Part shown: in pieces, positions 1 to 7,902 of the stretch
Layout: every line of letters begins with the position of its first letter
How positions within the stretch are numbered: position 1 is the first letter of the stretch
NCBI RefSeq assembly: GCF_021654285.1
Contig: NZ_JAKFZS010000002.1
Coordinates: 246,252 to 310,251 of the forward strand
Length of the DNA: 64,000 nucleotides
Reading direction: 5' to 3'
Origin: Pseudoalteromonas luteoviolacea
GTDB taxonomy: Bacteria; Pseudomonadota; Gammaproteobacteria; Enterobacterales; Alteromonadaceae
The notes under the pieces: model-generated
Database searches by the model: none
What the model saw: only the letters and a program-made list of their open reading frames with translations
Told to the model about the DNA's origin: nothing
Position numbers and translations under genes: made by a program

Positions 1-27
1 ACGGTTGATTGGGATCCAGCATTTTAA
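1..27 (+). CDS. rimM: RimM C-terminus (partial)
   Basis: Only the last eight codons are inside the window. They read TVDWDPAF followed by TAA, which matches the conserved C-terminal tail of the 16S rRNA processing factor RimM (VDWDPGF in E. coli). The stop codon overlaps the ATG of the next gene by one base (TAATG), as expected for the conserved rpsP-rimM-trmD-rplS operon. The call rests on a short match plus synteny. Confidence 0.8.
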   Translation, partial: TVDWDPAF

Positions 28-791
28 TGAGTGAACAGCAAAAACTTTGGGTCGGCGTTGTCTCGTTGTTCCCTGAAATGTTTGATGCAGTTACTCAGCA
101 AGGTGTAACTGGTCGAGCTGTGAAAAACGGTTTGATTGAGTTCAGTTGTTGGAACCCAAGAGAGTATGCGACTGACAAGCATCGTACTGTAGATGATCGC
201 CCTTATGGCGGTGGTCCAGGTATGTTGATGATGGTAGAGCCGCTTGAAAAAGCCATTCTAGATGCAAAAGCTGCAGCTGGTCATGGTGCAAAAGTAATTT
301 ACATGTCTCCACAAGGGCGCAAACTAGACCAACAAGGCGCTGCTGAATTGGCAACGTCTGAAAAGTTGATTTTAGTTGCGGGTCGATATGAAGGTATAGA
401 TGAACGGATCATCGAGTCTCATGTAGACGAAGAGTGGTCCATCGGTGATTTTATTCTCAGTGGTGGCGAATTGCCCGCCATGACACTTATTGACGCAGTT
501 GCGCGATTAGTGCCAGGTGTGCTTGGTCACAATCAGTCTGCTGAGCAGGATTCATTTTCGGATGGCCTGTTAGATTGCCCTCACTATACTCGGCCTGAAA
601 CATTGGATGGAAAGCAGGTCCCTGCTGTATTACTCAGTGGGAACCATAAAGAAATTGCAAAATGGCGCTTAAAGCAGTCATTAGGCAGGACTTGGCTACG
701 CCGTCCGGACTTGTTGCGTAACCTAGCTCTGACTGAGGAGCAAGCAAGGCTTCTCGCTGAATTTCAGCAAGAACATGAAGCTTGTGGCTAG
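27..791 (+). CDS. trmD: tRNA (guanine37-N1)-methyltransferase TrmD
   Basis: TrmD methylates N1 of G37 next to the anticodon using S-adenosylmethionine and so prevents +1 frameshifting. The 254-residue product has the family N-terminus ([11 protein letters not shown]), the conserved RPYGGGPGM segment and the SAM-binding knot region (GRYEGIDER, then [14 protein letters not shown]). I chose the ATG at 27, which overlaps the rimM stop by one base, over an in-frame TTG further upstream. It lies in the rimM-trmD-rplS operon, so it is probably co-expressed with ribosomal protein genes. Length and motifs are typical and nothing looks damaged. Confidence 0.97.
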   Translation: MSEQQKLWVGVVSLFPEMFDAVTQQGVTGRAVKNGLIEFSCWNPREYATDKHRTVDDRPYGGGPGMLMMVEPLEKAILDAKAAAGHGAKVIYMSPQGRKLDQQGAAELATSEKLILVAGRYEGIDERIIESHVDEEWSIGDFILSGGELPAMTLIDAVARLVPGVLGHNQSAEQDSFSDGLLDCPHYTRPETLDGKQVPAVLLSGNHKEIAKWRLKQSLGRTWLRRPDLLRNLALTEEQARLLAEFQQEHEACG

Positions 792-824
792 AAGACAGTT
801 ACTCCTAGGAATGTGAGAAATAAA

Positions 825-1184
825 ATGGCAAAAGTAAACCAAAATATTATTAAAGCGCTTGAAGAAGAGCAGCTTAAAAAAGACGTACCAGTGTTCGGCG
901 CTGGTGATACAGTAGTTGTACAGGTACGTGTAAAAGAAGGTAACAAAGAGCGTCTACAGGCCTTTGAAGGTGTTGTAATCGCTAAGCGCAACCGTGGCCT
1001 TCATTCATCTTTCACTGTTCGTAAGATTTCAAGCGGTGAAGGTGTTGAGCGTGTTTTCCAAACACACAGCCCAGTGGTTGATAGCGTTACAGTTAAGCGT
1101 CGTGGTGCGGTTCGTCGTGCTAAGCTTTACTACTTACGCGAGCGTTCTGGTAAATCTGCACGTATTAAAGAGAAACTTAACTAA
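825..1184 (+). CDS. rplS: 50S ribosomal protein L19
   Basis: This is ribosomal protein L19, which sits at the 30S-50S interface. The 119-residue product carries the conserved blocks [39 protein letters not shown] and [17 protein letters not shown]. The ATG at 825 gives MAKVNQ, the usual start in this group; a GTG 12 bases upstream is in frame but would overlap the AGGA motif just before it. It is the last gene of the rimM-trmD-rplS operon, 33 bases after trmD, and is followed by a strong intrinsic terminator. Confidence 0.97.
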   Translation: MAKVNQNIIKALEEEQLKKDVPVFGAGDTVVVQVRVKEGNKERLQAFEGVVIAKRNRGLHSSFTVRKISSGEGVERVFQTHSPVVDSVTVKRRGAVRRAKLYYLRERSGKSARIKEKLN

Positions 1185-1209
1185 TACGCGCATACTACCT
1201 ATGCTTAAC

Positions 1210-1240
1210 AAACAGACCGCTTTATGCGGTCTGTTTGGTT
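1210..1240 (+). terminator. Rho-independent terminator after rplS
   Basis: An 11-bp perfect stem (AAACAGACCGC pairing with GCGGTCTGTTT) closes a 5-base loop and ends in a short T-rich run. It ends the trmD-rplS operon. Confidence 0.85.
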
Positions 1241-1393
1241 TCAGGCTCTCACTTTTTCAATATTAGCCACCAAACTCACTTCAAAACACTTTCTTATTTT
1301 CTACTTAGTATAAAACTCCTGCGTTTGTACCCTACAATAGTATGAAGAAACAAATTGACGCTTTCTTAATAAAATTCGTCCTGTTAGACTGGG

Positions 1394-1411
1394 TGTAATT
1401 TATTATTTACT
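1394..1411 (+). promoter_or_regulatory. TyrR-type box, upstream copy
   Basis: The sequence TGTAAT-N6-TTTACT matches 10 of the 12 fixed positions of the TyrR consensus TGTAAA-N6-TTTACA. It lies exactly 20 bases (about two helical turns) before a better copy, both just upstream of tyrA. Known: TyrR represses aromatic amino acid genes in enterobacteria by cooperative binding to adjacent strong and weak boxes. Inferred: this is the weak box. Confidence 0.65.
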
Positions 1412-1413
1412 GG

Positions 1414-1431
1414 TGTAAATTAAGGTTTACG
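1414..1431 (+). promoter_or_regulatory. TyrR-type box, strong copy overlapping tyrA RBS
   Basis: TGTAAA-N6-TTTACG matches 11 of the 12 fixed positions of the TyrR consensus. Its spacer contains the AAGG (1422-1425) that serves as the tyrA Shine-Dalgarno, eight bases before the ATG. Bound protein would therefore sit over the 5' end of the transcript region. No TyrR gene is present in this window. Confidence 0.7.
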
Positions 1432-1433
1432 GT

Positions 1434-2585
1434 ATGGGAATGAGAGAGAACTTAAGCCTAGATGAGCTGCGCATACAGATAGACCGTTGTGACAGTGAAC
1501 TGGTGAGCTTACTTGCTGAGCGAAGAAGGCTGACCGAACAGGTAGGTCAGATCAAACAACAAAAGGGCGCTGCGTTACATGCTCCAGACCGAGAGGCGGC
1601 ATTGATCGCTGCTCGCCGTCAGCAAGCTGAAGAGAAAGGTGTCAACCCGGAGTTGGTAGAAGATATTTTGCGTCGTATGATGCGTGAAGCTTATGAAAAC
1701 CAACAGAGTAAATTGGCATGTGCAGCGCCACAACTTTCACCTATTGTTATTGTCGGTGGTCAAGGTGCGATGGGCCAACTGTTTGCAAAACAGTTTAAAC
1801 GTTCAGGATATGAGGTAAAGATACTCGATAAATCGCAACAAGCGGATGCCAGCTCAGTGTTAGCAGGCGCTAAACTCGTGCTGGTGAGTGTGCCGATAAA
1901 TAGTTTAGATCAAGTGATAGCGGACCTGCCGCCATTAGATCCTGAATGCATTTTGGCAGATATTACCTCTGTTAAGCAAAGCCCTTTAAAAAGTTTACTC
2001 AATAAACACGCAGGCCCAGTGGTTGGGTTACACCCTATGTTTGGACCTGATATTTCACATTGGGTTAAACAGACAGTTGTTGCTTGTCATGGCCGTGATG
2101 AGAACGCATGCAGTGGATTATTAAAACAGCTGCAAATATGGGGATGCCATATTGTGCCAATGGAAGCGAAAAAGCACGATCAAGCAATGCAGATTATTCA
2201 GGTTATGCGCCACTTAACAACATTTGTATATGGACAGTTTTTAGCGAAGCAATGTCATACGTTAGAGGAGCTGCGCAGTTGTTCCTCACCTATTTATCAA
2301 TTAGAGCTGATGATGGTTGGTCGATTATTTGCGCAATCTCCTGAATTGTATGCGGATATTATGCTAGCCCAGTTTGAAGATGTCGAAGGGCTACTTGCAA
2401 GTTATCAAGACACCTTTGAACAAACACTTCAGAGGTTAAAACAAGGTGATAAGCAAGCCTTGATTGATGGCTTTGACAAAGCACAAACTTATTTCTCAGA
2501 CAGTGCGCATACCTTTTTAGCGCAAAGTCGCGGGATTTTAAATAAAGCCAATGATGCGAAAGTGTTAGATGAGCTTGCTTCTTAA
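1434..2585 (+). CDS. tyrA: Bifunctional chorismate mutase/prephenate dehydrogenase TyrA
   Basis: TyrA converts chorismate to prephenate and then to 4-hydroxyphenylpyruvate, the committed tyrosine branch. The 383-residue protein has an N-terminal AroQ chorismate mutase domain (about residues 5-90) and an NAD-binding prephenate dehydrogenase domain with VIVGGQGAMG near residue 105, SVPI, the LHPMFGPD motif, and SSPIYQLELMMVGRLF. The ATG at 1434 has AAGG eight bases upstream; an ATG two codons later is poorly spaced. It converges with pheA across a shared hairpin. Two tandem TyrR-type boxes indicate repression by a TyrR-family regulator. Confidence 0.96.
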   Translation: MGMRENLSLDELRIQIDRCDSELVSLLAERRRLTEQVGQIKQQKGAALHAPDREAALIAARRQQAEEKGVNPELVEDILRRMMREAYENQQSKLACAAPQLSPIVIVGGQGAMGQLFAKQFKRSGYEVKILDKSQQADASSVLAGAKLVLVSVPINSLDQVIADLPPLDPECILADITSVKQSPLKSLLNKHAGPVVGLHPMFGPDISHWVKQTVVACHGRDENACSGLLKQLQIWGCHIVPMEAKKHDQAMQIIQVMRHLTTFVYGQFLAKQCHTLEELRSCSSPIYQLELMMVGRLFAQSPELYADIMLAQFEDVEGLLASYQDTFEQTLQRLKQGDKQALIDGFDKAQTYFSDSAHTFLAQSRGILNKANDAKVLDELAS

Positions 2586-2587
2586 AT

Positions 2588-2617
2588 TAAAAAAGCGCTA
2601 TGTATATAGCGCTTTTT
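2588..2617. terminator. Bidirectional terminator between tyrA and pheA
   Basis: The hairpin GCGCTAT-GTAT-ATAGCGC is flanked by A-runs on the left and T-runs on the right, so it can end transcription of the convergent tyrA (+) and pheA (-) transcripts. Confidence 0.85.
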
Positions 2618-2664
2618 CCACTGTTTTATTCTATTACCCGTTCACAAAAACCTACGGTTGATGA

Positions 2665-3819
2665 TTAAATTGGGTCTACCGCTTTGAGCGACTCACTTTG
2701 ATAACAGCCGAGTATTCTTACCGTTTGTGTGTGTGCTTTAAGGGCTTCAAGTGCTTTTTGTACAATTGGATCAGCAATGTTTGCTTGAAGGTCAACATAA
2801 AAAACTTCTTCCCAAGGGTTGCCTGGTACTGGGCGAGATTCAAGTTTCGTCATGTTGATACTATTCTCTTTAAACACCATCAATGCATCGGCCAGTGAGC
2901 CCACATGCTGTTTGGTTGCCATAATAAGGCTTGTTTTAGTAGGTATTTGGGTAGAAACTTGTAGTGGTTTTCTCGCCACAACAATAAAGCGACTATGATT
3001 TTCAGCTTGGTTAGCCAATTCGCTTTTAATGACTTCTAAACCTTGGGCTCGACCAGACTGTGCAGAACCAATTGCGGCGCTTTGCTCGCATTCTCCAGCA
3101 AATTTAATAGCACTAGAGGTTGAATCACAGGTTTCATGAATGACATCCGCCAAGCTTTGAAGGAATCGACTGCACTGGGCAAATGGCTGAGGGTGAGCAA
3201 ATATTTTTTTCACATCTTTAAGCTCAGTGCCTGGTTGTGCGAGCAGGCAATGCTCTACGCTGTGTGTCACTTCTCCAACGATAGATACTTGTGCGTGCTG
3301 CATTAGATCAAAGACTTCGTTGATACTGCCTGAGCTGGTATTTTCAATTGGTAATATACCGAAGTCAGCTTTACCATGTTCAACAGAGGAGGTGATCTCT
3401 TCAAAAGATTGGCAACCAAGTTCGACGACTTTACCTGGGCGACGACTAAAATACTTGTGGCATGCCAGCTGGCTATAAGAGCCCTGTCCACCGAGATAAG
3501 CTACGCGGTGGGTATCATTGACTGCATCTGGGTTTAAACTCTTTTGTAATAGTGCCTGCTGATTAAGAACCGAATCTTCTAAGATAACTTGGAAAACGTT
3601 GTTGATATAAAAAGGGTCAAGACCTAAAGACTTTCCGTAACTGATGAGCTTTTCAAGTAGTGCCAGCTCTCGCTCTTCATCTCGAATTGGCTTATTGTTG
3701 TTAATCTTATACTCCAGCACTCCGTGGCTTATTCTTCTGCGCTTAGCCAGCAGCACTAATAGCTCAGAGTCTATTTCGTTAATCTCTGTTCTCAATGCAT
3801 TTAATGTATCTTGCGTCAT
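2665..3819 (-). CDS. pheA: Bifunctional chorismate mutase/prephenate dehydratase PheA
   Basis: PheA makes phenylpyruvate from chorismate through prephenate, the committed phenylalanine branch. The 384-residue protein has an AroQ mutase domain (about 1-90), a prephenate dehydratase domain (about 100-285, with VAYLGGQGSYS and the GILPIENTSSGS motif) and a C-terminal ACT domain for phenylalanine feedback (SLIMATKQHVGSLADAL, then the LESRPVPG motif). I chose the ATG at 3819 because GGGAG precedes it at good spacing; an ATG 15 bases upstream has no ribosome site and abuts the T-run of the attenuator. Expression is predicted to be controlled by the leader at 3841-3959. Confidence 0.96.
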   Translation of the reverse strand: MTQDTLNALRTEINEIDSELLVLLAKRRRISHGVLEYKINNNKPIRDEERELALLEKLISYGKSLGLDPFYINNVFQVILEDSVLNQQALLQKSLNPDAVNDTHRVAYLGGQGSYSQLACHKYFSRRPGKVVELGCQSFEEITSSVEHGKADFGILPIENTSSGSINEVFDLMQHAQVSIVGEVTHSVEHCLLAQPGTELKDVKKIFAHPQPFAQCSRFLQSLADVIHETCDSTSSAIKFAGECEQSAAIGSAQSGRAQGLEVIKSELANQAENHSRFIVVARKPLQVSTQIPTKTSLIMATKQHVGSLADALMVFKENSINMTKLESRPVPGNPWEEVFYVDLQANIADPIVQKALEALKAHTQTVRILGCYQSESLKAVDPI

Positions 3820-3840
3820 GGTCCTCACTCCCATTTTGCC

Positions 3841-3923
3841 AAAAAAAAAGCCTCCCAGATGTTGGGAGGCTTAGCTATTCGTTTTCACGCGCAAACAGTT
3901 AAGCCTCTTCACCTAAAGAAGCT
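3841..3923 (-). promoter_or_regulatory. phe attenuator with three alternative RNA hairpins
   Basis: On the minus strand three mutually exclusive pairings can be drawn. The pause stem 1:2 pairs AGCUUCUUU (3923-3915) with GAAGAGGCU (3910-3902), including two G-U pairs, around a four-base loop. The antiterminator 2:3 pairs GAGGCUUA (3907-3900) with UAAGCCUC (3873-3866). The terminator 3:4 pairs AAGCCUCCCA (3872-3863) with UGGGAGGCUU (3857-3848) and runs into nine T residues. Stem 1 lies inside the last codons of the Phe-rich leader peptide. This is the classical geometry of amino-acid attenuation: ribosomes stalled at Phe codons free segment 2 to pair with 3 and allow pheA transcription. Confidence 0.88.
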
Positions 3924-3959
3924 AAAAAAGAAAAAATAGCGGCGCGTAAAATAGTTCAT
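3909..3959 (-). CDS. pheL: phe operon leader peptide
   Basis: This 16-codon reading frame translates to MNYFTRRYFFFFSFFR, with seven Phe and two Tyr residues. It sits about 90 bases before pheA and ends inside the pause hairpin of a complete attenuator. Phe leader peptides of enterobacteria are similarly short and Phe-rich. The Shine-Dalgarno is weak (GAA-rich). A second tiny frame, MKTNKL, starts just upstream and ends in the TGA that overlaps this ATG, so the two may be translationally coupled. Confidence 0.85.
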   Translation of the reverse strand: MNYFTRRYFFFFSFFR

Positions 3960-3991
3960 AATTTGTTCGTTTTCATATTTACAGTGTTATC

Positions 3992-4019
3992 ATTATTATT
4001 AACACAGATATTAAGGCAA
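3992..4019 (-). promoter_or_regulatory. Candidate promoter for pheL-pheA
   Basis: On the minus strand TTGCCT (4019-4014) and AATAAT (3997-3992) are separated by 16 bases. They match the sigma-70 hexamers at 4/6 and 5/6 positions. Predicted transcription starts about 25 bases before the leader peptide. The inverted repeat GTGTTA-N10-TAACAC (3984-4005) covers the -10 element and could be an operator. Confidence 0.5.
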
Positions 4020-4130
4020 TTACAACAAGGTATTTTAAATTATACCAGAAATGCATTGGCTACGGTTTGTGTGATCTGATATATTCAAGACAATATATGA
4101 AAAAAAACATAACTAGGTAAAGAGTTTATC

Positions 4131-7109
4131 GTGGGCAACCGTCGTCCTCCTTCGCGTTTTGGTGCTAATTCTCTAAGTGTGAAATTATCAATTTTGATTT
4201 CCGCCGTATGTGTTATAGCGGGGGTATTTGCTGCTGCTTTGATGTTAAAGTCTGAAGAGAAGCACCTGATAGAGGCTGAGTTTGTCCAACTGCATGATTT
4301 AAGCGAGCAAATGCTGCAACAATTTGTGCAGTACTTAGAGCTTAAAAAAAACTTGGCTCAGCAAACAAATGTCGTTGTGACAAAAAAGTTGCTCCCCGTT
4401 ACCAGTTTGCCCATTGATGTTGAAGTGCCAGTCAACACTCTTGATGGCAAGGTACACAGTGTTGCTGCAAATGGCATGTCTGCTGCGTACATATTAAAAG
4501 AAACACTATCCGATACTGACAAAGCGTTGTTTCAAAAATCCGAAACGCTTTGGAATACGTTGTCTCCGATATTGCTGCAAGACTTTTTCAACTTTTATAT
4601 TTACACCACAGAAGACTTTGTTCGCATAGCACCACCCAACTCCGTGCTATTGGACAGTGCACAGAATCGGCAAGCGAATATTCACGCCCAGCCGCTTTTA
4701 CGCGAAGAATTAAACCCTACTAGAGAGGCTGTGTGGTCTGACGTACATCATGATCCTGTTTGGAATAAATGGGTTGTGAGCATTTTGGTACCACTTTATG
4801 AAGGCGATGAGTATAGAGGGTTTACAGGCAGCGATTTAGAGCTTGAAACATTACTCTCTCACTTGCCAAAGCCAACTTCAGATCAAAGTTATATAATTTT
4901 TGATAAACAGGGGCGAATTGTCTCTGCACCTAATTTAATTGATGCCACAGACAACCCTGAATTACAGACAAAAGAAGCGTTGCCAAAAGCGATCCAACGG
5001 GTCATTGATACAGCGCTTAAGGTGAGGTTGCCAAGCTATCAAGATGAATTTATTCATGATAAGGCTGGTCATATCGCTAATGTAATGCATCTTGGCGAGC
5101 TAGATTGGTACGTTGGTATGTATAAGCGCAGAGATACTGCTTTATATGCACTTGAAGAGCTAAAGGTTAAGTTTTTTGGGTTATTTGTTTTATATGCCGC
5201 CTTTGTCGCTATGTTGCTACATCAAGTAATTTACCACCTGATTTTGAAGCGCATAAACCAGCTCGTTAAGGTGTTGATCAGCTTTGGTCGCGGTCAGTGG
5301 GACCACCCTAAACTCACAGATAGTGATGATGAGATTGGACTCCTTAATGCGTCATTCAATGATATGAGTGATGACATTAAAAAATTAGTAAATGGGTTAA
5401 ACCAACGTATTAGTGAAAAAGAAATTGCTGAAAAAGCTGCAAATCGTCTCTCTAAAGCGGTTGCTTTCTCTGGAACAGGTGTGGTGATAACCAATGAACG
5501 TTTTAAAATCGAATATGTGAATCCAAAAATGGTAGAGATGACAGGGTTTCCTGAGTCTCACTTTTTGGACTCGCCACTGCTTGGTATCATTTCCAATGAA
5601 ATGGCGATTTTAATCGATGACATCGACTTTGATTTGAAAAGTCGAAATTACTGGCGCGGTGATACGCTGTTGCAAAGCAGTGACAATGAGCAAATTTGGG
5701 TCAGTTTGAGTATTTCTCCAATCAGAGAAAATGGGGGACGTATTTCAAGCTATGTTGCATCGGCGCAAGATATCTCTTTTGTCAAAGAAAGCCAAAGAAA
5801 AATGGAGGAGCTGGCTTATTTTGATACGTTGACTGGACTCGCTAATCGCACCTTTTTCCGTATGCAATTGCGAAAGTCTATGGCGCTGGCGTCTCGCGGA
5901 CATTATGCATTTGCGCTGTTTTACTTTGATTTGGACGAGTTCAAACGCATTAACGATACACTGGGCCATGATGCTGGAGATAGGTTGTTAGTAGAAGTTG
6001 CAGACAGACTGAAGCAACGGCTCAGAGCGGAAGATACCATTGCCCGTCTAGGCGGTGACGAGTTTGCTGTTTTACTCAGCGGAATAAGCACGCGAGATAA
6101 TGCAATGGATGTTGCCCACACTATCCAAAAGACGTTAGGTCAGCCAATATTACTGGGTAATAATGAGGTGATAGTGAGTGCGAGTATCGGTATTACGCTT
6201 GCACCATTTGATAGTCAAGAAGAAGAGCAGCTGTTGAAACATGCAGATTTGGCTATGTATGAAGCAAAAGCTAAAGGACGAAATACGTTCCACTTCTACT
6301 CGAAGGAGTTGAATGCGGCGGCAAACGAACGTCTACATATAGAAAACGAGCTCCGACAAGCCATAAAAAGTCAGCAGTTTTCGCTGCAATACCAGCCTCA
6401 AATTGACAGCCGTACAGGAAAAATAGTGGGCTATGAAGCGTTGATCAGATGGAACCATCCCACTGAAGGCAATATTCCACCTACGAAGTTTATCCCTATA
6501 GCTGAGGCAACTGGTTTGATTGTTGAAATTGGCACATGGGTGCTAAAAGAAGCATGTCGCTTTTCCGCGGTACTCAAGTCCAAAGGCTATACGGCAGATA
6601 TTTCAATTAACCTGTCTGCTCGACAATTTAAAGATTCAAACTTAATAGAGACTATTTCTCAAACTTTAAGCGAAGTGGGTCTTCCTCCGTCAATGCTGCA
6701 CTTAGAGCTAACTGAAAGTATGCTCATGGGGGATGTAGAAGCTGCAATCGAGCAATTGAAAGAAATGAAAAAGCTAGGTGTATCCTTGTCCATAGATGAT
6801 TTTGGGACGGGTTATTCCTCATTGAGTTATTTAAAACGTTTCCCTGTTGATGTGCTTAAAGTGGACAGGTCATTTGTGAAAGATATACCGCAGGATACGA
6901 ATGATATGGAAATTACAGCGGCTATCATTGCGATGGCGCAGAAGCTCAGTATGAAAGTCGTAGCCGAAGGTGTGGAAACTGCTGAGCAGGTCGCTTTTTT
7001 GCAGCGTAATAATTGCCACATTGTGCAAGGTTACTACTATAGTGCGCCACTGACAGAGCAGGGGGTATTTGCGCAAAACCCAGATATAATGAAGGTAGCA
7101 GGGAATTAA
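4131..7109 (+). CDS. Membrane-bound PAS-GGDEF-EAL c-di-GMP turnover protein
   Basis: This 992-residue inner-membrane sensor can in principle make and degrade cyclic di-GMP. Order: transmembrane helix about 18-41, a large periplasmic sensor region (about 45-345, Cache-like), second helix about 348-370, HAMP, PAS about 440-555, GGDEF domain, then EAL domain. The active site reads RLGGDEF (residue 641 on), and RAED lies five residues before it, which fits the product-inhibition I-site RxxD. The EAL domain keeps EALIRW, NLSARQF, ELTES, DDFGTGYSS, KVDRSF and EGVE, so both activities look intact. The start is GTG with AAGAG upstream. The stop overlaps the convergent yciH by four bases. Confidence 0.92.
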   Translation: MGNRRPPSRFGANSLSVKLSILISAVCVIAGVFAAALMLKSEEKHLIEAEFVQLHDLSEQMLQQFVQYLELKKNLAQQTNVVVTKKLLPVTSLPIDVEVPVNTLDGKVHSVAANGMSAAYILKETLSDTDKALFQKSETLWNTLSPILLQDFFNFYIYTTEDFVRIAPPNSVLLDSAQNRQANIHAQPLLREELNPTREAVWSDVHHDPVWNKWVVSILVPLYEGDEYRGFTGSDLELETLLSHLPKPTSDQSYIIFDKQGRIVSAPNLIDATDNPELQTKEALPKAIQRVIDTALKVRLPSYQDEFIHDKAGHIANVMHLGELDWYVGMYKRRDTALYALEELKVKFFGLFVLYAAFVAMLLHQVIYHLILKRINQLVKVLISFGRGQWDHPKLTDSDDEIGLLNASFNDMSDDIKKLVNGLNQRISEKEIAEKAANRLSKAVAFSGTGVVITNERFKIEYVNPKMVEMTGFPESHFLDSPLLGIISNEMAILIDDIDFDLKSRNYWRGDTLLQSSDNEQIWVSLSISPIRENGGRISSYVASAQDISFVKESQRKMEELAYFDTLTGLANRTFFRMQLRKSMALASRGHYAFALFYFDLDEFKRINDTLGHDAGDRLLVEVADRLKQRLRAEDTIARLGGDEFAVLLSGISTRDNAMDVAHTIQKTLGQPILLGNNEVIVSASIGITLAPFDSQEEEQLLKHADLAMYEAKAKGRNTFHFYSKELNAAANERLHIENELRQAIKSQQFSLQYQPQIDSRTGKIVGYEALIRWNHPTEGNIPPTKFIPIAEATGLIVEIGTWVLKEACRFSAVLKSKGYTADISINLSARQFKDSNLIETISQTLSEVGLPPSMLHLELTESMLMGDVEAAIEQLKEMKKLGVSLSIDDFGTGYSSLSYLKRFPVDVLKVDRSFVKDIPQDTNDMEITAAIIAMAQKLSMKVVAEGVETAEQVAFLQRNNCHIVQGYYYSAPLTEQGVFAQNPDIMKVAGN

Positions 7110-7435
7110 CCCCCTGCTATTTTTACTTTAAACCCTTGTGCAACCAGTAAGCCTTTAAGCTTTTCTCTGTCGTCACCCTGAATTTCAATAATGCCTTCTT
7201 TGACGGCACCGCCTTGTCCCATTTTACTTTTTAATGATTTAGCCAGCTTTTTCAAGTCATGTTCGCTTGGGTCTATGCCGACGACTAACATAACACCTTT
7301 ACCCTTTCGTCCTTTGGTTTGACGCTCGATACGAATATGACCATCTTTAAACAGCTTAACGTCTTGTTGTGGCTGCTCGTCTTCTGGTTTAATTCGACCC
7401 AGCTCGGTAGAATATACTAAACGACCATCTGACAT
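7106..7435 (-). CDS. yciH: SUI1/eIF1-like protein YciH
   Basis: This 109-residue protein belongs to the SUI1 family, the bacterial relatives of eukaryotic initiation factor eIF1. YciH is thought to affect start-codon selection and has been linked to translation inhibition under stress. Family features seen are the basic stretch around RIERQTKGRKGKGV, the core GIDPSEHDLKKLAKSLK, and the GxGGAVKEGIIEIQGD segment that ends in the typical GFKVKIAGG. It is convergent with the GGDEF/EAL gene and shares four bases with it. Confidence 0.9.
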   Translation of the reverse strand: MSDGRLVYSTELGRIKPEDEQPQQDVKLFKDGHIRIERQTKGRKGKGVMLVVGIDPSEHDLKKLAKSLKSKMGQGGAVKEGIIEIQGDDREKLKGLLVAQGFKVKIAGG

Positions 7436-7502
7436 TGCTTACTCCAAACTAGTTATCTTATTTTGGATACTAACAAAAAGTGTTTTGTGTCGTTATATTT
7501 TT

Positions 7503-7531
7503 TTGGCGAAATTACGTAATACGATTATATT
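7503..7531 (+). promoter_or_regulatory. Sigma-70-type promoter for the STAS/PP2C pair
   Basis: TTGGCG and TATATT are separated by exactly 17 bases, about 50 bases before the STAS gene, which has AGGAG seven bases before its ATG. Confidence 0.55.
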
Positions 7532-7580
7532 TAAAACATAAAGATGGATAACAAAACCAAATTTAGAGTAGGAGCTTGCA

Positions 7581-7886
7581 ATGAGCCTGAGCAAAAATGC
7601 TTCAGCTGACGGAAAGACCTTAACAATTCAGATTAAAGGGAAGTTTGACTTTAATTTAGTGCAATCATTTCGCCAAGCATATGCCGAAGTGAACGATGAA
7701 ACTGAAAAAGTCGTTGTTGATTTGCGAGATACAGACTACATGGATAGTTCAGCATTGGGCATGTTGTTAAATATGAAAAAAACGCTCGGTGATTCAGTTG
7801 GTAGTATTCAGATCAGCAATTGCCGACCACAGTTAAAAAAGATATTGCAAATTTCAAGATTCGATAAAAAGTTTGAAATAGACTAG
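7581..7886 (+). CDS. STAS-domain anti-sigma factor antagonist (CrsA/HsbA-like)
   Basis: The 101-residue protein is a single STAS domain, the fold of SpoIIAA/RsbV anti-sigma antagonists. The phosphorylation-site region reads YMDSSALGML with Ser56 and Ser57 in the conserved position. It is followed 16 bases later by a REC-PP2C-kinase protein. Known: in Shewanella (CrsA/CrsR) and Pseudomonas (HsbA/HsbR) such pairs form a partner switch, where the kinase domain phosphorylates the STAS protein and the phosphatase reverses it. Inferred: this pair has the same wiring, with output to a sigma factor or anti-sigma factor encoded elsewhere. Confidence 0.88.
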   Translation: MSLSKNASADGKTLTIQIKGKFDFNLVQSFRQAYAEVNDETEKVVVDLRDTDYMDSSALGMLLNMKKTLGDSVGSIQISNCRPQLKKILQISRFDKKFEID

Positions 7887-7902
7887 CAGAGCTTAATTTA
7901 GC

